DNA of 38,598 bases from Desulfotomaculaceae bacterium (GCA_028709235.1 JAQVXL010000016.1:1-38598); one strand, 5' to 3'; positions 24,983-32,965 are shown, numbered from the stretch's first letter. Notes: generated by a model from the sequence alone, not told the origin. Translations and numbers: made by a program.

Positions 24983-25363
24983 TTGATTGGCGCCGGAACT
25001 GACATTATCGAGATTGCAAGGATAAAACAGGCGTATGAGCGTAGTGGTGACCGTTTTTTGGAGAAGGTTTTCACCCCTGGCGAGAGGAATTTTTGTAATG
25101 CGAGAAGAGACCGGTTTCCCTGCTACGCAGCTCGTTTTGCAGCCAAAGAAGCGGTTTTGAAGGCATTGGGTACCGGCCTGGCCGGATGCGGCTTTGTGGA
25201 TGTGGAAGTGCATAGGACAGGCGGCGGCCGCCCAGAGATTAAGCTGCACGGCGCAGCAGCTGAAATAGCAAAAGAAAAAGGAATTGCCTCGATACTGATC
25301 AGCATTTCTCATAATCGTGAAAACGCGGTGGCTTTCGCCATTGCAGCGGGTGAGGAGGTATAA
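24983..25363 (+). CDS. acpS: Holo-[acyl-carrier-protein] synthase
   Basis: AcpS transfers phosphopantetheine from CoA to apo-ACP, activating fatty acid synthesis. The family opening is LIGAGTDIIEIARI, followed by FTPGERNFC, RFAAKEAVLKALGTGL and the end SISHNRENAVAFAIA. The Asp of GTDI and the Glu of AAKEAV are the magnesium ligands. A start at the TTG at 24983 gives 126 residues, the usual AcpS length, but its ribosome binding site is poor. The frame is open 31 codons further up to a TTG at 24890 preceded by CTGGAG, so an N-terminal extension is possible. It lies four bases before nnr, the common acpS-nnr arrangement of Firmicutes. Confidence 0.92.
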   Translation: MIGAGTDIIEIARIKQAYERSGDRFLEKVFTPGERNFCNARRDRFPCYAARFAAKEAVLKALGTGLAGCGFVDVEVHRTGGGRPEIKLHGAAAEIAKEKGIASILISISHNRENAVAFAIAAGEEV

Positions 25364-25367
25364 TAAG

Positions 25368-26981
25368 TTGCGGATCGTTACTGCGGATGAAATGAAGGCG
25401 CTGGACCGGGCAGCTTTAAAAGAATATGGTATATCAGGCCTGGTTTTAATGGAAAACGCGGGCATCCGGGTGGTAGATCTGATCCGGCGCGTGATGGGCG
25501 GTTTCCGGGGCAAGGTAGTCACTATTTTTATTGGTAAGGGTAATAACGGGGGAGACGGGCTGGTTATTGCCCGCCACCTTTTGAATAAGGGCGCCGAGGT
25601 TAAAGTGTTTTCAATCGTTAATGTAGGTGAAATTACCGGGGATGCAGCTGTTAACCTTGATATATGGCGGAAGATGGGGCAGAAAATTTATTCTGTGCAC
25701 AAGGGCGATGGGATTAACATTGTTAAGCTGGCTTTAATAAAAACGGACCTTATTGTTGACGCCATTTATGGGACCGGATTTCATGGCAAAATGTGGGATA
25801 GTGCAGGCCGTGTTATCGAGGTGATTAACAATAGCGGCAAGCCGGTTGTAGCTGTTGATATCCCCTCCGGCCTAGAGGCTGGTACCGGCAGGGTAAACGG
25901 GCCTTGTATCAGGGCGCATCATACTGTGACTTTTGGTCTGCCCAAGTTAGGGTTGTATCTTGAACCGGGCGCTGGTTTCGCGGGTCAGATTACCGTAGCG
26001 GATATATCTCTGCCCGGTGTGTTGGTCGATAAAGAGGCTCCCCAAAGATACTTGCTCACAGCTGAATGTGTAAAAAAATGGCTGCCGCCCCGACTATCCC
26101 CCGCACACAAAGGTAATTTCGGGAGAGTGCTTGTAGTAGCCGGTTCCCGGGGGATGACCGGAGCTGCCAGTCTGGCCGGCGAAGCCGCGTTAAGGGCCGG
26201 GGCGGGCCTGGTCACTGTCGCGGTTCCTGAAACACTTCACGATATTATGGAGAGAAAACTTACCGAGGCAATGACTGTCCCACTGCCGGACACCGGCAGC
26301 GGCAGCCTGAGCCGGGAGGCCCGCTCGCGGATTCTGTCACTTCTTGAGAACATGGATGTGCTAGCCATAGGGCCAGGGCTTTCCCAGGCGCCCGAGACCG
26401 TAACACTGGTTAAGGAACTGTTGCCTGCCATAAAAATCCCTTTTGTGCTGGACGCAGACGCGCTTAACGCCCTGGCTGGGGAAACAGGCATACTAGGTAA
26501 TTTACAGGCCCCGGCTGTAATAACGCCGCATCCGGGCGAAATGGCCAGGCTGATGGGGGTAGCGCCAAAAGATATCCAGGCGGACAGGATTGGCAACGCA
26601 GTTAAAGCGTCGGCCGCCTGGAACGTGGTCACGCTGCTGAAAGGCGCCCGGACAGTGGTGACAGCGCCGGATGGCGCTGTCTACATTAATCCCACCGGAA
26701 ACCCGGGAATGGCCACGGGAGGAAGCGGGGATGTTCTTACAGGGATAGTCGTCTCACTGGTCGCCCAGGGGCTCAAACCGGTCCGCGCTGCTGCGGCCGG
26801 GGCATATTTGCATGGTCTGGCCGGCGACCTTGCCGCGGAGGAAAAAGGGATGATGAGTTTAATCGCCGGTGATATTATATCAACTATGCCGGCTGCTATG
26901 AAGGAACTGGCTTGTCCCAGCCCTAACCCAAGCACAAATATTACAAGTCTTAATCATAGTTTTACCCCTTGTTGGTTTTAG
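25368..26981 (+). CDS. nnr: Bifunctional NAD(P)HX epimerase/dehydratase
   Basis: The 537-residue enzyme repairs hydrated NADH and NADPH. The N-terminal YjeF_N/NnrE epimerase domain (1-215) shows GKGNNGGDGLVIARHL and VVAVDIPSGLEAGTG. The C-terminal ribokinase-like NnrD dehydratase (about 235-520) shows HKGNFGRVLVVAGSRGMTG, AIGPGLSQ, LDADALNAL, TPHPGEMARLMG and NPGMATGGSGDVLTGIV. The TTG at 25368 follows GAGGAGGT, which overlaps the end of acpS. The final 15 residues are Pro/Ser/Asn-rich and probably disordered. Confidence 0.97.
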   Translation: MRIVTADEMKALDRAALKEYGISGLVLMENAGIRVVDLIRRVMGGFRGKVVTIFIGKGNNGGDGLVIARHLLNKGAEVKVFSIVNVGEITGDAAVNLDIWRKMGQKIYSVHKGDGINIVKLALIKTDLIVDAIYGTGFHGKMWDSAGRVIEVINNSGKPVVAVDIPSGLEAGTGRVNGPCIRAHHTVTFGLPKLGLYLEPGAGFAGQITVADISLPGVLVDKEAPQRYLLTAECVKKWLPPRLSPAHKGNFGRVLVVAGSRGMTGAASLAGEAALRAGAGLVTVAVPETLHDIMERKLTEAMTVPLPDTGSGSLSREARSRILSLLENMDVLAIGPGLSQAPETVTLVKELLPAIKIPFVLDADALNALAGETGILGNLQAPAVITPHPGEMARLMGVAPKDIQADRIGNAVKASAAWNVVTLLKGARTVVTAPDGAVYINPTGNPGMATGGSGDVLTGIVVSLVAQGLKPVRAAAAGAYLHGLAGDLAAEEKGMMSLIAGDIISTMPAAMKELACPSPNPSTNITSLNHSFTPCWF

Positions 26982-27042
26982 TTAATTTCATAAAAAGTAG
27001 ATATTGTCCTAAAATAAATTCTTATCAGCAGGAGTGGTCACC

Positions 27043-28161
27043 TTGAAAGTTGGTATACCCAAAGAAATAAAGACAAATGAAGATCGTGTAGCTGTCACAC
27101 CTGCGGGGGTCCAGGCCTTGACCTCTGCGGGGCACAAGGTGCTGGTTGAATCCGGAGCCGGTCTGGGAAGCGGTATCAGCGACGAGTCCTATAAGGAAGC
27201 AGGGGCTGAAATACTTACTGTTCACGCGGAAGTATTTGAAGGGTCAGATATGATATTGAAGGTAAAGGAACCTCTTCCCCAGGAATACTCTCTGCTGCGT
27301 GAGGGGCAGGTCTTGTTTACATATCTGCACCTGGCCAGTGAACCGGAACTCACCAGAGTTCTAGTTGAAAAAAAAGTTATTGCGATTGCCTACGAGACTG
27401 TCCAGCTTGACAGCGGCATACTGCCATTGCTAATGCCGATGAGTGAAATAGCCGGCAGGATGGCGGTGCAGATCGGTGCGCACTTTCTCGAAAAGCCGCG
27501 CGGCGGCCGGGGCATTCTCCTTGGCGGTGTGCCGGGTGTACCCGCAGCGGATGTGGTTATTATCGGCGCCGGAACGGTGGGGGCAAACGCGGCTAAAATC
27601 GCCGCGGGTATGGGCGCGCAGGTAACTATAATAGACCGGAGTACAGAAAGGCTGGGTAATCTGGATGACATTTACGGGAACAAGATCAAAACCCTGATAT
27701 CAAACCAGTGCAATATTGAACGTTCAGTGCGTTATGCAGACCTTTTAATTGGGGCGGTATTAGTTGTAGGAGCAAAAACACCCAAGCTAGTATCTGAGAG
27801 TTTTGTCAAGCAAATGAAGCCTGGGTCAGTAATTATTGATGTAGCAATTGACCAGGGCGGTTCTGTAGAGACTATGGACCGGACTACCACGCACAGCAAC
27901 CCGGTTTATGAGAAATACGGAGTTATTCATTACGCAGTGACAAATATGCCCGGCGCGGTAGCCCGCACTTCCAGCTTTAGCCTGGCCAACGCCACCCTGC
28001 CATACGTTCTGGAGCTTACTAATAAAGGTTATCTGAACGCAGTTATGAAAAACAGCGCACTCGCCCGTGGTGTCAATATTTATAAAGGTAAGATTACCTG
28101 CCGGGCAGTGGGGGAATCGCTGAACATGGAATACTGTGAGCTGGGCGAGGTTTTAGGCTGA
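27043..28161 (+). CDS. ald: Alanine dehydrogenase
   Basis: The 372-residue enzyme interconverts L-alanine and pyruvate with NAD and ammonium. Signatures in order are MKVGIPKEIKTNEDRVAVTPAGV, the catalytic-lysine segment DMILKVKEPLPQEY, the active-site histidine in FTYLHLA, the NAD-binding GVPGVPAADVVIIGAGTVGANAAKIA, and NMPGAVARTSSFSLANATLPY. Length matches Bacillus Ald. The TTG start follows CAGGAG with a spacing of about eight. It is 61 bases after nnr, may be read from the same transcript, and is followed by its own terminator. The alanine racemase gene lies 490 bases downstream, so alanine genes cluster here. Confidence 0.97.
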   Translation: MKVGIPKEIKTNEDRVAVTPAGVQALTSAGHKVLVESGAGLGSGISDESYKEAGAEILTVHAEVFEGSDMILKVKEPLPQEYSLLREGQVLFTYLHLASEPELTRVLVEKKVIAIAYETVQLDSGILPLLMPMSEIAGRMAVQIGAHFLEKPRGGRGILLGGVPGVPAADVVIIGAGTVGANAAKIAAGMGAQVTIIDRSTERLGNLDDIYGNKIKTLISNQCNIERSVRYADLLIGAVLVVGAKTPKLVSESFVKQMKPGSVIIDVAIDQGGSVETMDRTTTHSNPVYEKYGVIHYAVTNMPGAVARTSSFSLANATLPYVLELTNKGYLNAVMKNSALARGVNIYKGKITCRAVGESLNMEYCELGEVLG

Positions 28162-28213
28162 GGACCTGTCGATTTTAAGCGTCATTGATAGCAAATTATA
28201 ATTTTTCGACAGC

Positions 28214-28246
28214 AAAAGGGACCTTTTAAAAAGGTTCTTTTTTTTT
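28214..28246 (+). terminator. Terminator after ald
   Basis: AAAAGGGACCTTTT and AAAAGGTTCTTT pair with one bulge, followed by a run of Ts. Confidence 0.75.
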
Positions 28247-28310
28247 AAAAAAACAGGCTCAATTATAAATTGTTTTAATGAATTCTGTATAAAGTATTGC
28301 GTATTATAAA

Positions 28311-28326
28311 ATATTGTATACAATAT
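28311..28326. promoter_or_regulatory. 16-base perfect palindrome overlapping a -10-like box
   Basis: ATATTGTATACAATAT is perfectly symmetric and overlaps a possible -10 element, TATAAT (28324-28329), in the promoter region of the 32-residue membrane peptide gene. The core TGTATACA recurs at 30917-30924. Cores of the GT-TA-AC kind are typical of GntR-family operators. The assignment is inference. Confidence 0.4.
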
Positions 28327-28429
28327 AATTAATAGTAACAATTTTAATAATCAGCGAAGGACCTCGCCAGATAAATTTTAACATATCAGCACCCGATGTA
28401 CTTTGGGCAGGACGAAAGGAGGGTCCCCA

Positions 28430-28528
28430 GTGAAATACTTCATATTCTCTCTGGTAACAATGGCAGCCTATTTGAGTGTATACTTGTTTTTGCTTTGGGA
28501 CAGCCGCCATGAACCACAGCACAGATAA
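28430..28528 (+). CDS. Small single-span membrane protein, 32 residues
   Basis: This 33-codon frame starts at a GTG eight bases after AAAGGAGGG. It encodes MKYFIFSLVTMAAYLSVYLF, then LLWDSRHEPQHR. Residues 3-23 form one membrane helix, and the short hydrophilic end is basic and histidine-containing. A strong terminator follows directly, so it appears to be its own transcription unit between ald and alr. No family is recognised. The excellent ribosome binding site, palindrome-marked promoter and terminator make it a credible gene. Confidence 0.65.
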   Translation: MKYFIFSLVTMAAYLSVYLFLLWDSRHEPQHR

Positions 28529-28555
28529 TATAGATGCAATTTTAAGAATTATTTA

Positions 28556-28583
28556 CCCTGTTTTTTAACAGGGGTTTTTTTTT
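28556..28583 (+). terminator. Terminator after the small membrane protein gene
   Basis: CCCTGTT (28556-28562) pairs with AACAGGG (28567-28573) around a TTTT loop, followed by G and nine Ts. Confidence 0.85.
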
Positions 28584-28650
28584 GTTGATAAAATAGTATT
28601 ATAAAGACAATATGCTAAATGGAATTATCTGAATAAAGAGGTGTGGTTTT

Positions 28651-29814
28651 TTGTCTATCAGGCCTGTTTGGGCGGAAATTGATTTAGATGCTTTAGCTGG
28701 CAACATGAGTGAAATTAGAAGGGTAACCAGTTCTTCAGCTAAAGTGATGGCAGTGGTCAAGGCCAATGGCTACGGTCATGGGGCAGTAGAAGTCAGCCGG
28801 ACGGTTTTAGCCAGCGGGGCTGACTGGCTTGGCGTGGCCAGAACAAATGAAGGTTTATCGTTGAGGGAGGCTGGAATTGAGGCCCCGATATTAGTACTTG
28901 GTTGCCTGACACCCGAACAGTCTCTTGATGTGGTTAAAGGCAGTTTATCCCAGGCTGTCTATACCCGCGCTATGGCCCTGAACCTGGCCGAAGCTGCCGC
29001 TGCCGCAGGGACGCGGGCCAGGATTCATTTTAAAATCGATACCGGGATGGGCCGGATCGGCTGGCTTGCCGGACCGGAAGCGGTAAAGGATATACTTGAC
29101 CTGGCCGGGAATCAGTATTTGGAAGCAGAGGGGATATTTACTCACTTTGCCGCTGCCGATTCTGCCGATAAGAGCTATACAAAAGAACAGTTCTTTAAGT
29201 TTACCGCCATGATTGAAGAGCTGCGCCGGAACGGGCTTGAAATTCCCCTAAAACACGCGGCAAACAGCGCTGCCCTGATGGAAATGCCTGAAACTCATCT
29301 GAACCTGGTGCGGGCGGGGATTATTATATACGGCTTATACCCTTCTGACGAAGTGGATAAAAGTATTATAAAACTGCGACCGGTAATGAGCCTTAAGGCA
29401 AAAGTCGCTTATGTAAAGGATGTTCCCGCCGGTTTTAAAGTGAGCTACGGGTGCGCCCACACAACTGAAAAAAGTACCGTTATTGCCACGCTTCCGCTGG
29501 GTTACGCCGACGGCTATTCCAGGCTGCTTTCTACGAAAGGTTGCGCGTTGATCCGCGGCCAGCGGGCGCCTGTGGTCGGCCGGGTCTGCATGGACCAGAT
29601 CATGGTTGACGTGGGCCACATCCCCGGGGTTAAGGTGGGTGACGAGGCTGTTCTGATCGGACGCCAGGGAGATCAGGAAATTACGGCCAGCGATGTGGCA
29701 GGGATGTTGGGTACTATAAATTATGAAGTTGTGTGCATGATCAGCCACCGTGTTCCTAGAATATATAGTCAGCGAATGTGGAAAATAAACTCAAATAATG
29801 AGCTTTTAACCTGA
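28651..29814 (+). CDS. alr: Alanine racemase
   Basis: The 387-residue PLP enzyme makes D-alanine for peptidoglycan. The PLP lysine is Lys37 in [12 protein letters not shown]. The N-terminal barrel includes [12 protein letters not shown] and [11 protein letters not shown]. The catalytic tyrosine is in the segment [29 protein letters not shown], and [13 protein letters not shown] belongs to the C-terminal beta domain. Length is standard. The TTG at 28651 follows AAAGAGGTG. No spore-specific promoter is evident, so this is probably the housekeeping copy. Confidence 0.97.
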   Translation: MSIRPVWAEIDLDALAGNMSEIRRVTSSSAKVMAVVKANGYGHGAVEVSRTVLASGADWLGVARTNEGLSLREAGIEAPILVLGCLTPEQSLDVVKGSLSQAVYTRAMALNLAEAAAAAGTRARIHFKIDTGMGRIGWLAGPEAVKDILDLAGNQYLEAEGIFTHFAAADSADKSYTKEQFFKFTAMIEELRRNGLEIPLKHAANSAALMEMPETHLNLVRAGIIIYGLYPSDEVDKSIIKLRPVMSLKAKVAYVKDVPAGFKVSYGCAHTTEKSTVIATLPLGYADGYSRLLSTKGCALIRGQRAPVVGRVCMDQIMVDVGHIPGVKVGDEAVLIGRQGDQEITASDVAGMLGTINYEVVCMISHRVPRIYSQRMWKINSNNELLT

Positions 29815-29892
29815 ATATCCAAAATTAAATTGACAAGCTAAATGAATTTGCGTTACACTAAAGCAAAAAAAGAGAGGGAGGTTAATTATTTG

Positions 29893-30345
29893 ATGGCAGA
29901 AGAGTATAAAAAGATTTTGAGTATTGCGGTGCAAAGTGAGATTGATGCCTACGAGCTGTATACAGCAATTTCAGAGAAAGCCAAGGATGCTTCAGTAAAA
30001 CAGTTGTTTAAGGAACTAGCGGGAGACGAGCTGCAGCACAAAGAAGACCTGGAAGCTTATTTGAAAACTGATGCCAAACCACTGGTGTTTGCAGAGACCA
30101 TAGATTATAAAGTATCTGAAACCGTAGTAAAACCAGAAATATCTTTAAATATGAAATTTGTGGATGCTGTTGCCCTGGCTATGAAAAGAGAACAAGAGGG
30201 AATGGACATGTATACCGCTCTGGCAAACGCCAGTCAAAGCGCTGAGCAAAAGCAAATATTTGAAGCCTTGGCATTGATGGAAAAAGGGCACAAGGCAAAA
30301 CTAGAAGCTATATATAATAATGCGGCTTTTGCGGAAGTCTGGTAA
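29893..30345 (+). CDS. Ferritin-like (rubrerythrin-family) diiron protein
   Basis: The 150-residue protein is a four-helix ferritin-like protein without a rubredoxin domain. Metal-binding Glu and His are visible in SEIDAYELYTAIS, AGDELQHKEDLEAYL, MKREQEGMDMYTAL and ALMEKGHKAKLEAI, which give the E...ExxH repeats of a diiron site. The role is likely peroxide or oxygen handling, or iron storage; the exact reaction is unknown. The ATG at 29893 follows GGGAGGT, with the TTG just before it as an alternative. It forms a single transcription unit with a terminator after it. Confidence 0.88.
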   Translation: MAEEYKKILSIAVQSEIDAYELYTAISEKAKDASVKQLFKELAGDELQHKEDLEAYLKTDAKPLVFAETIDYKVSETVVKPEISLNMKFVDAVALAMKREQEGMDMYTALANASQSAEQKQIFEALALMEKGHKAKLEAIYNNAAFAEVW

Positions 30346-30388
30346 CAGCAGAACGGATATCGTCTAAACGTTGCTAAAATGTATATTC

Positions 30389-30418
30389 ACGCCTCCTGTA
30401 ACTTTTGGGGGCGTTTTT
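30389..30418 (+). terminator. Terminator after the ferritin-like gene
   Basis: ACGCCTCC (30389-30396) pairs with GGGGGCGT (30407-30414), including one G-T pair, and is followed by a T-run. Confidence 0.75.
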
Positions 30419-30464
30419 ATGCAAAAAAGACCCTGGATTCCTGGCGCCCTTTGGTTAATGCCTG

Positions 30465-30815
30465 TTAACCAGCTTTAATCAGCTTTCTGGCGCCCTTGAT
30501 TAAATATAAAGTTCTCCCGTCTTTTATGGTCCACAGTTTATCTACAAGTCCGCACTCTTTCATTTTTAACCAAAATGGCAGGGCTTCTTTGCAAATTTCA
30601 GTTACTGCTATTTTTTTAAATCTGGGTCTTAAAAATTGCAGGGCCATTTTCCCCAAGCCTTTTCTACGGGGATTACTGCCAATTGTTAAGACCCTTAATT
30701 CAAAGGTATCCCCTCTGATGAAGCCGATTATTTTTATGCTCCCGTTTAACTTGAAAACTGTAGCCATTCTATGCCCATATAAGAATTCATATTCATATAC
30801 TGATAATGGATGCAC
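30465..30815 (-). CDS. Small GNAT-like acetyltransferase, putative
   Basis: The 116-residue protein has features of a minimal GNAT fold. These are beta strands around KLNGSIKIIGFIRGDTFELRVLTI and an acetyl-CoA-binding-type loop NPRRKGLGKMALQFL (pattern R-x-x-G-x-G with a helix after it). The strand IAVTEICKEALPFWLKMKECGLV then matches the usual 'N/E-x-x-A-xx-Y/F-x-k-x-GF' end. It is shorter than typical GNATs. The GTG at 30815 is preferred because AAAGGGGG lies seven bases upstream; the longer frame to 30887 has no site. The substrate is unknown. Confidence 0.65.
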   Translation of the reverse strand: MHPLSVYEYEFLYGHRMATVFKLNGSIKIIGFIRGDTFELRVLTIGSNPRRKGLGKMALQFLRPRFKKIAVTEICKEALPFWLKMKECGLVDKLWTIKDGRTLYLIKGARKLIKAG

Positions 30816-30969
30816 GTTTTTACCCCCTTTGCGAGGTAAAAATTTCAATGTATATATATAATACCAGGCGTCACTATTATTTGGCAATTAGAATTGATGA
30901 AATTTTCAGATAATACTGTATACATACAATTATGTTTTTTGTTGCGGCACTATAAGATATAATTAAAGT

Positions 30970-31050
30970 GAACGAGAGGTTTACAGCTTAAGGCTGTTAC
31001 CTGCCGGAAAAATCGGAGAGCCCCAGCTTAAAGCCAGGGCTTCCTTTCTT
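30970..31050 (+). ncRNA. Possible small structured RNA
   Basis: Downstream of a TATAAT (30958-30963), a run of stem-loops is visible. AGGT/ACCT encloses ACAGC/GCTGT (30977-31002), then CCG/CGG (31004-31016), then GGAGAGCCC/GGGCTTCC (31015-31044) with a pyrimidine tail. No frame of note covers it. A short transcript of about 80 bases ending at this hairpin would fit. The -35 region is poor and no known RNA family is recognised, so this is a tentative call. Confidence 0.3.
31008..31044 (-). terminator. Hairpin terminator shared by facing transcripts
   Basis: Read leftward, GGAAGCCC (31044-31037) pairs with GGGCTCTCC (31023-31015), followed by GATTTTT. It lies immediately after the 3' end of the tRNA-like element. 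On the + strand the same hairpin ends in CTTTCTTT and may also terminate the possible small RNA. Confidence 0.5.
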
Positions 31051-31115
31051 TGGGGAGACACGGAATCGAACCGTGTAGCGGGTTCCGGACCGCGCTGTGT
31101 TCCCGACACCCCCCC
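31051..31115 (-). tRNA. Compact tRNA-like gene, identity unclear
   Basis: Read leftward, 65 bases fold like a shortened tRNA. The acceptor is seven base pairs (G1-G7 with TCTCCCC, two G-T pairs), followed by T8. The D-arm is tiny (GT/AC around CGGGA). The anticodon arm is AGCG-C-GG / CCCGCT with one bulged C and the seven-base loop TCCGGAA. There is only one base of variable region, and a perfect T-arm CACGG-TTCGATT-CCGTG. The discriminator is A and no CCA is encoded. The T-loop and acceptor are typical. The D-arm and variable region are far too short, and the base at position 33 is C instead of T, so the nominal anticodon CGG is doubtful. It could be a degenerate tRNA, an unusual compact tRNA or a tRNA-mimic. 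A terminator follows. Confidence 0.5.
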
Positions 31116-31181
31116 ATATATTTCCATTTTAATTATGTCATTTTGGGGATCGCCTTGTCAATAGTCAAGTTGATCTGCATG

Positions 31182-31207
31182 TGAACCCTTGCGGCATATC
31201 TACCGTC
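31182..31207 (+). promoter_or_regulatory. ECF-type promoter, probably autoregulatory
   Basis: TGAACC (31182-31187), a 16-base spacer and CGTC (31204-31207) match the Bacillus ECF pattern (TGAAAC-N16-CGTC, as for SigW and SigX). It lies about 50 bases before the ECF sigma gene, the usual position of a self-recognised promoter. Confidence 0.55.
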
Positions 31208-31257
31208 TAAGTTTATAAAGGCCTTTCTTGAGATAATGAAACACCGGGTGAGTAACT

Positions 31258-31788
31258 TTGTCTGATGAAAATCTGATCTTGTTGTCCCAATCGGGCGACA
31301 ATGAAGCTTTTTCCCAACTGGTCCGAAAATATTCAGCGGACGCGTATCGTACTGCGTTCATGGTTCTGCGCGACCGCGATGAGGTGGAAGATGTGGTCCA
31401 AGAATCCTTTTTGACCTGTTACCGGAAAATAAAATCATTCAGAATGGAATCATCTTTTAAGACCTGGCTTTACAGGATCGTTGTCAACAGGTGTTACGAC
31501 AGACTGCGAAAACTCAACCGGGAGAATGAAGCGCTGAATAAAATGTCTTTGAACTTAAAGAATGGCAGTGAGGATATCCATAGCAGTATAGAAAGCAGGC
31601 TGGATTTAAGAGAAGTCATTCTGGATCTTAAACCAGAGCACCGCCTGGTCCTTACCCTGTATTACGGAATGGATTTTGGCGTGCAAAAAGTGGCGGATAT
31701 ACTGGGTATTCCTGTTGGTACAGTAAAGTCACGGTTGAACTCAGCACGAAATATGATTAAAAAGAGCCTGACAGTAAAACCTATCTAG
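31258..31788 (+). CDS. ECF-family RNA polymerase sigma factor
   Basis: The 176-residue protein has sigma region 2 (residues about 10-80: FSQLVRKYSADAYRTAFMVL, DEVEDVVQESFLTCYRKI, FKTWLYRIVVNRCYDRLRK) and region 4 (about 115-170: LKPEHRLVLTLYYGMDFGVQKVADILGIPVGTVKSRLNSAR). Region 3 is missing, as expected for ECF factors. The TTG start follows GGGTGAG. The anti-sigma gene begins 43 bases after its stop, and an ECF-type promoter lies upstream, so the pair is presumably autoregulated and released by an envelope or extracellular signal. Confidence 0.95.
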   Translation: MSDENLILLSQSGDNEAFSQLVRKYSADAYRTAFMVLRDRDEVEDVVQESFLTCYRKIKSFRMESSFKTWLYRIVVNRCYDRLRKLNRENEALNKMSLNLKNGSEDIHSSIESRLDLREVILDLKPEHRLVLTLYYGMDFGVQKVADILGIPVGTVKSRLNSARNMIKKSLTVKPI

Positions 31789-31831
31789 AGGGAAGACTGC
31801 TTCCGCAGATAATTAGAAAGAGGTCGGGAGT

Positions 31832-32965
31832 ATGAGTTGCGATAATACAATACTAATGTTGAATGATTTTTTGGATGAAACACTATCCAAAAACGAAGAG
31901 CGGCAAGTAAAGCGCCACCTGAAGGAATGTGCATCCTGCCGAAGTGAGTACCATAATCTAGAAAATGCGGATAATACCCTGAGGCAGGTTATTTGTGAAA
32001 TGGTTGCCGATATAGATGTGCCCCGCTATCTCAGTGAGCGCATTGAAAAGAGCATACTTGACGAGAAGAGGAACACCTTGCCCTCACGCCTGGCAACATT
32101 GCTGAAAACACCGGCAGTTGCGGCGGCCTTGCTTTTTGTGGTTCTGGCGGCGGGTTTTCTAATCTACAGCAGTAACTTTAACCCGGTTAATCAACAGCAG
32201 GTCGCTATATCCGATCAGGATAACAAACAATACACTGACAGCGCCGTGGACAGCGTCGAGCTACCGCCGACGACGGATAAAATCGCTGCCGGGGATAATA
32301 ATGAAGGTATTTTAGGCGCTTTAAATGAAGTGCAGATTCTAGATTCTGATGCAGTGAGGAATCCTGAGGATCAAAAGAGAATAGAGCCGGAAAACACAGT
32401 AAAGGAGTCGGTGCAAGAGCAACCCGGGAGTATGGCGAGGATTTCGCGGGACCGATCACCGGCGCCTGCAGATGACACTGCCCCGGAGGGATTAGATGAA
32501 CCCCGGCCGGCGGAGGAGCAGAAAACAGCTTTGGTCACATCTGCCCCACCCGGTATGGGGGTAGGCATGGCTACTCCTTATGATGGGACATTAGAAGCAA
32601 CTCCCAGGCATGGGGACTTTATCCCAGCGAAACCGGTCTACCTACCCCAGGGATCTGTGCTTGAAAATGTAACCTGGCTTGCAGATGAAGTTTCGCAAGA
32701 CTACCGGACCGGCAGCAATTATTTTACAGTCAGCCAGAGCCGGCTGAAGGCGGATGATTTTGCATTTATTGAAAAACTATCACAGGTTTCCAATGTTAAT
32801 ATTAATGGCTGGCAGGGATTTATCAAGGAAAGCAGGCCGGAACCGGGTGATCATGTTTCCGGTACCGTCACAACGCTGAGATGGTGGCAGGATGAATGGG
32901 CCTTTTCAGTATCCGGAGATCTGCCCGCAGAAGAAATAATAAAAATTTCCACATCATTAAAGTAG
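31832..32965 (+). CDS. Membrane anti-sigma factor with zf-HC2 and DUF4367-like domain
   Basis: The 377-residue protein starts with a zinc-binding anti-sigma domain (zf-HC2; HLKECASC gives the H-x3-C-x2-C signature near residues 29-36) that would hold the sigma factor at the membrane. One membrane helix lies near residues 93-113 (VAAALLFVVLAAGFLIYSS). A Pro/Glu/Asp-rich linker follows (about 115-245). The extracytoplasmic end (about 260-377) has YLPQGSVLENVTWLADE, YFTVSQSRLK and WAFSVSGDLPAEEIIKISTSLK, the pattern of DUF4367. Signal-triggered proteolysis or domain unfolding would free the sigma factor; the signal is unknown. Confidence 0.9.
   Translation: MSCDNTILMLNDFLDETLSKNEERQVKRHLKECASCRSEYHNLENADNTLRQVICEMVADIDVPRYLSERIEKSILDEKRNTLPSRLATLLKTPAVAAALLFVVLAAGFLIYSSNFNPVNQQQVAISDQDNKQYTDSAVDSVELPPTTDKIAAGDNNEGILGALNEVQILDSDAVRNPEDQKRIEPENTVKESVQEQPGSMARISRDRSPAPADDTAPEGLDEPRPAEEQKTALVTSAPPGMGVGMATPYDGTLEATPRHGDFIPAKPVYLPQGSVLENVTWLADEVSQDYRTGSNYFTVSQSRLKADDFAFIEKLSQVSNVNINGWQGFIKESRPEPGDHVSGTVTTLRWWQDEWAFSVSGDLPAEEIIKISTSLK

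Noticed and set aside
24923-25522. 199-codon leftward frame opposite acpS and nnr
   Set aside because: It spans two recognised genes on the other strand and has no start signal or family resemblance.
31051-31115. tRNA-Sec, tmRNA or SRP RNA
   Set aside because: There is no long variable arm or TCA anticodon for tRNA-Sec, no mRNA-like region for tmRNA, and no GGAA tetraloop with the SRP consensus.
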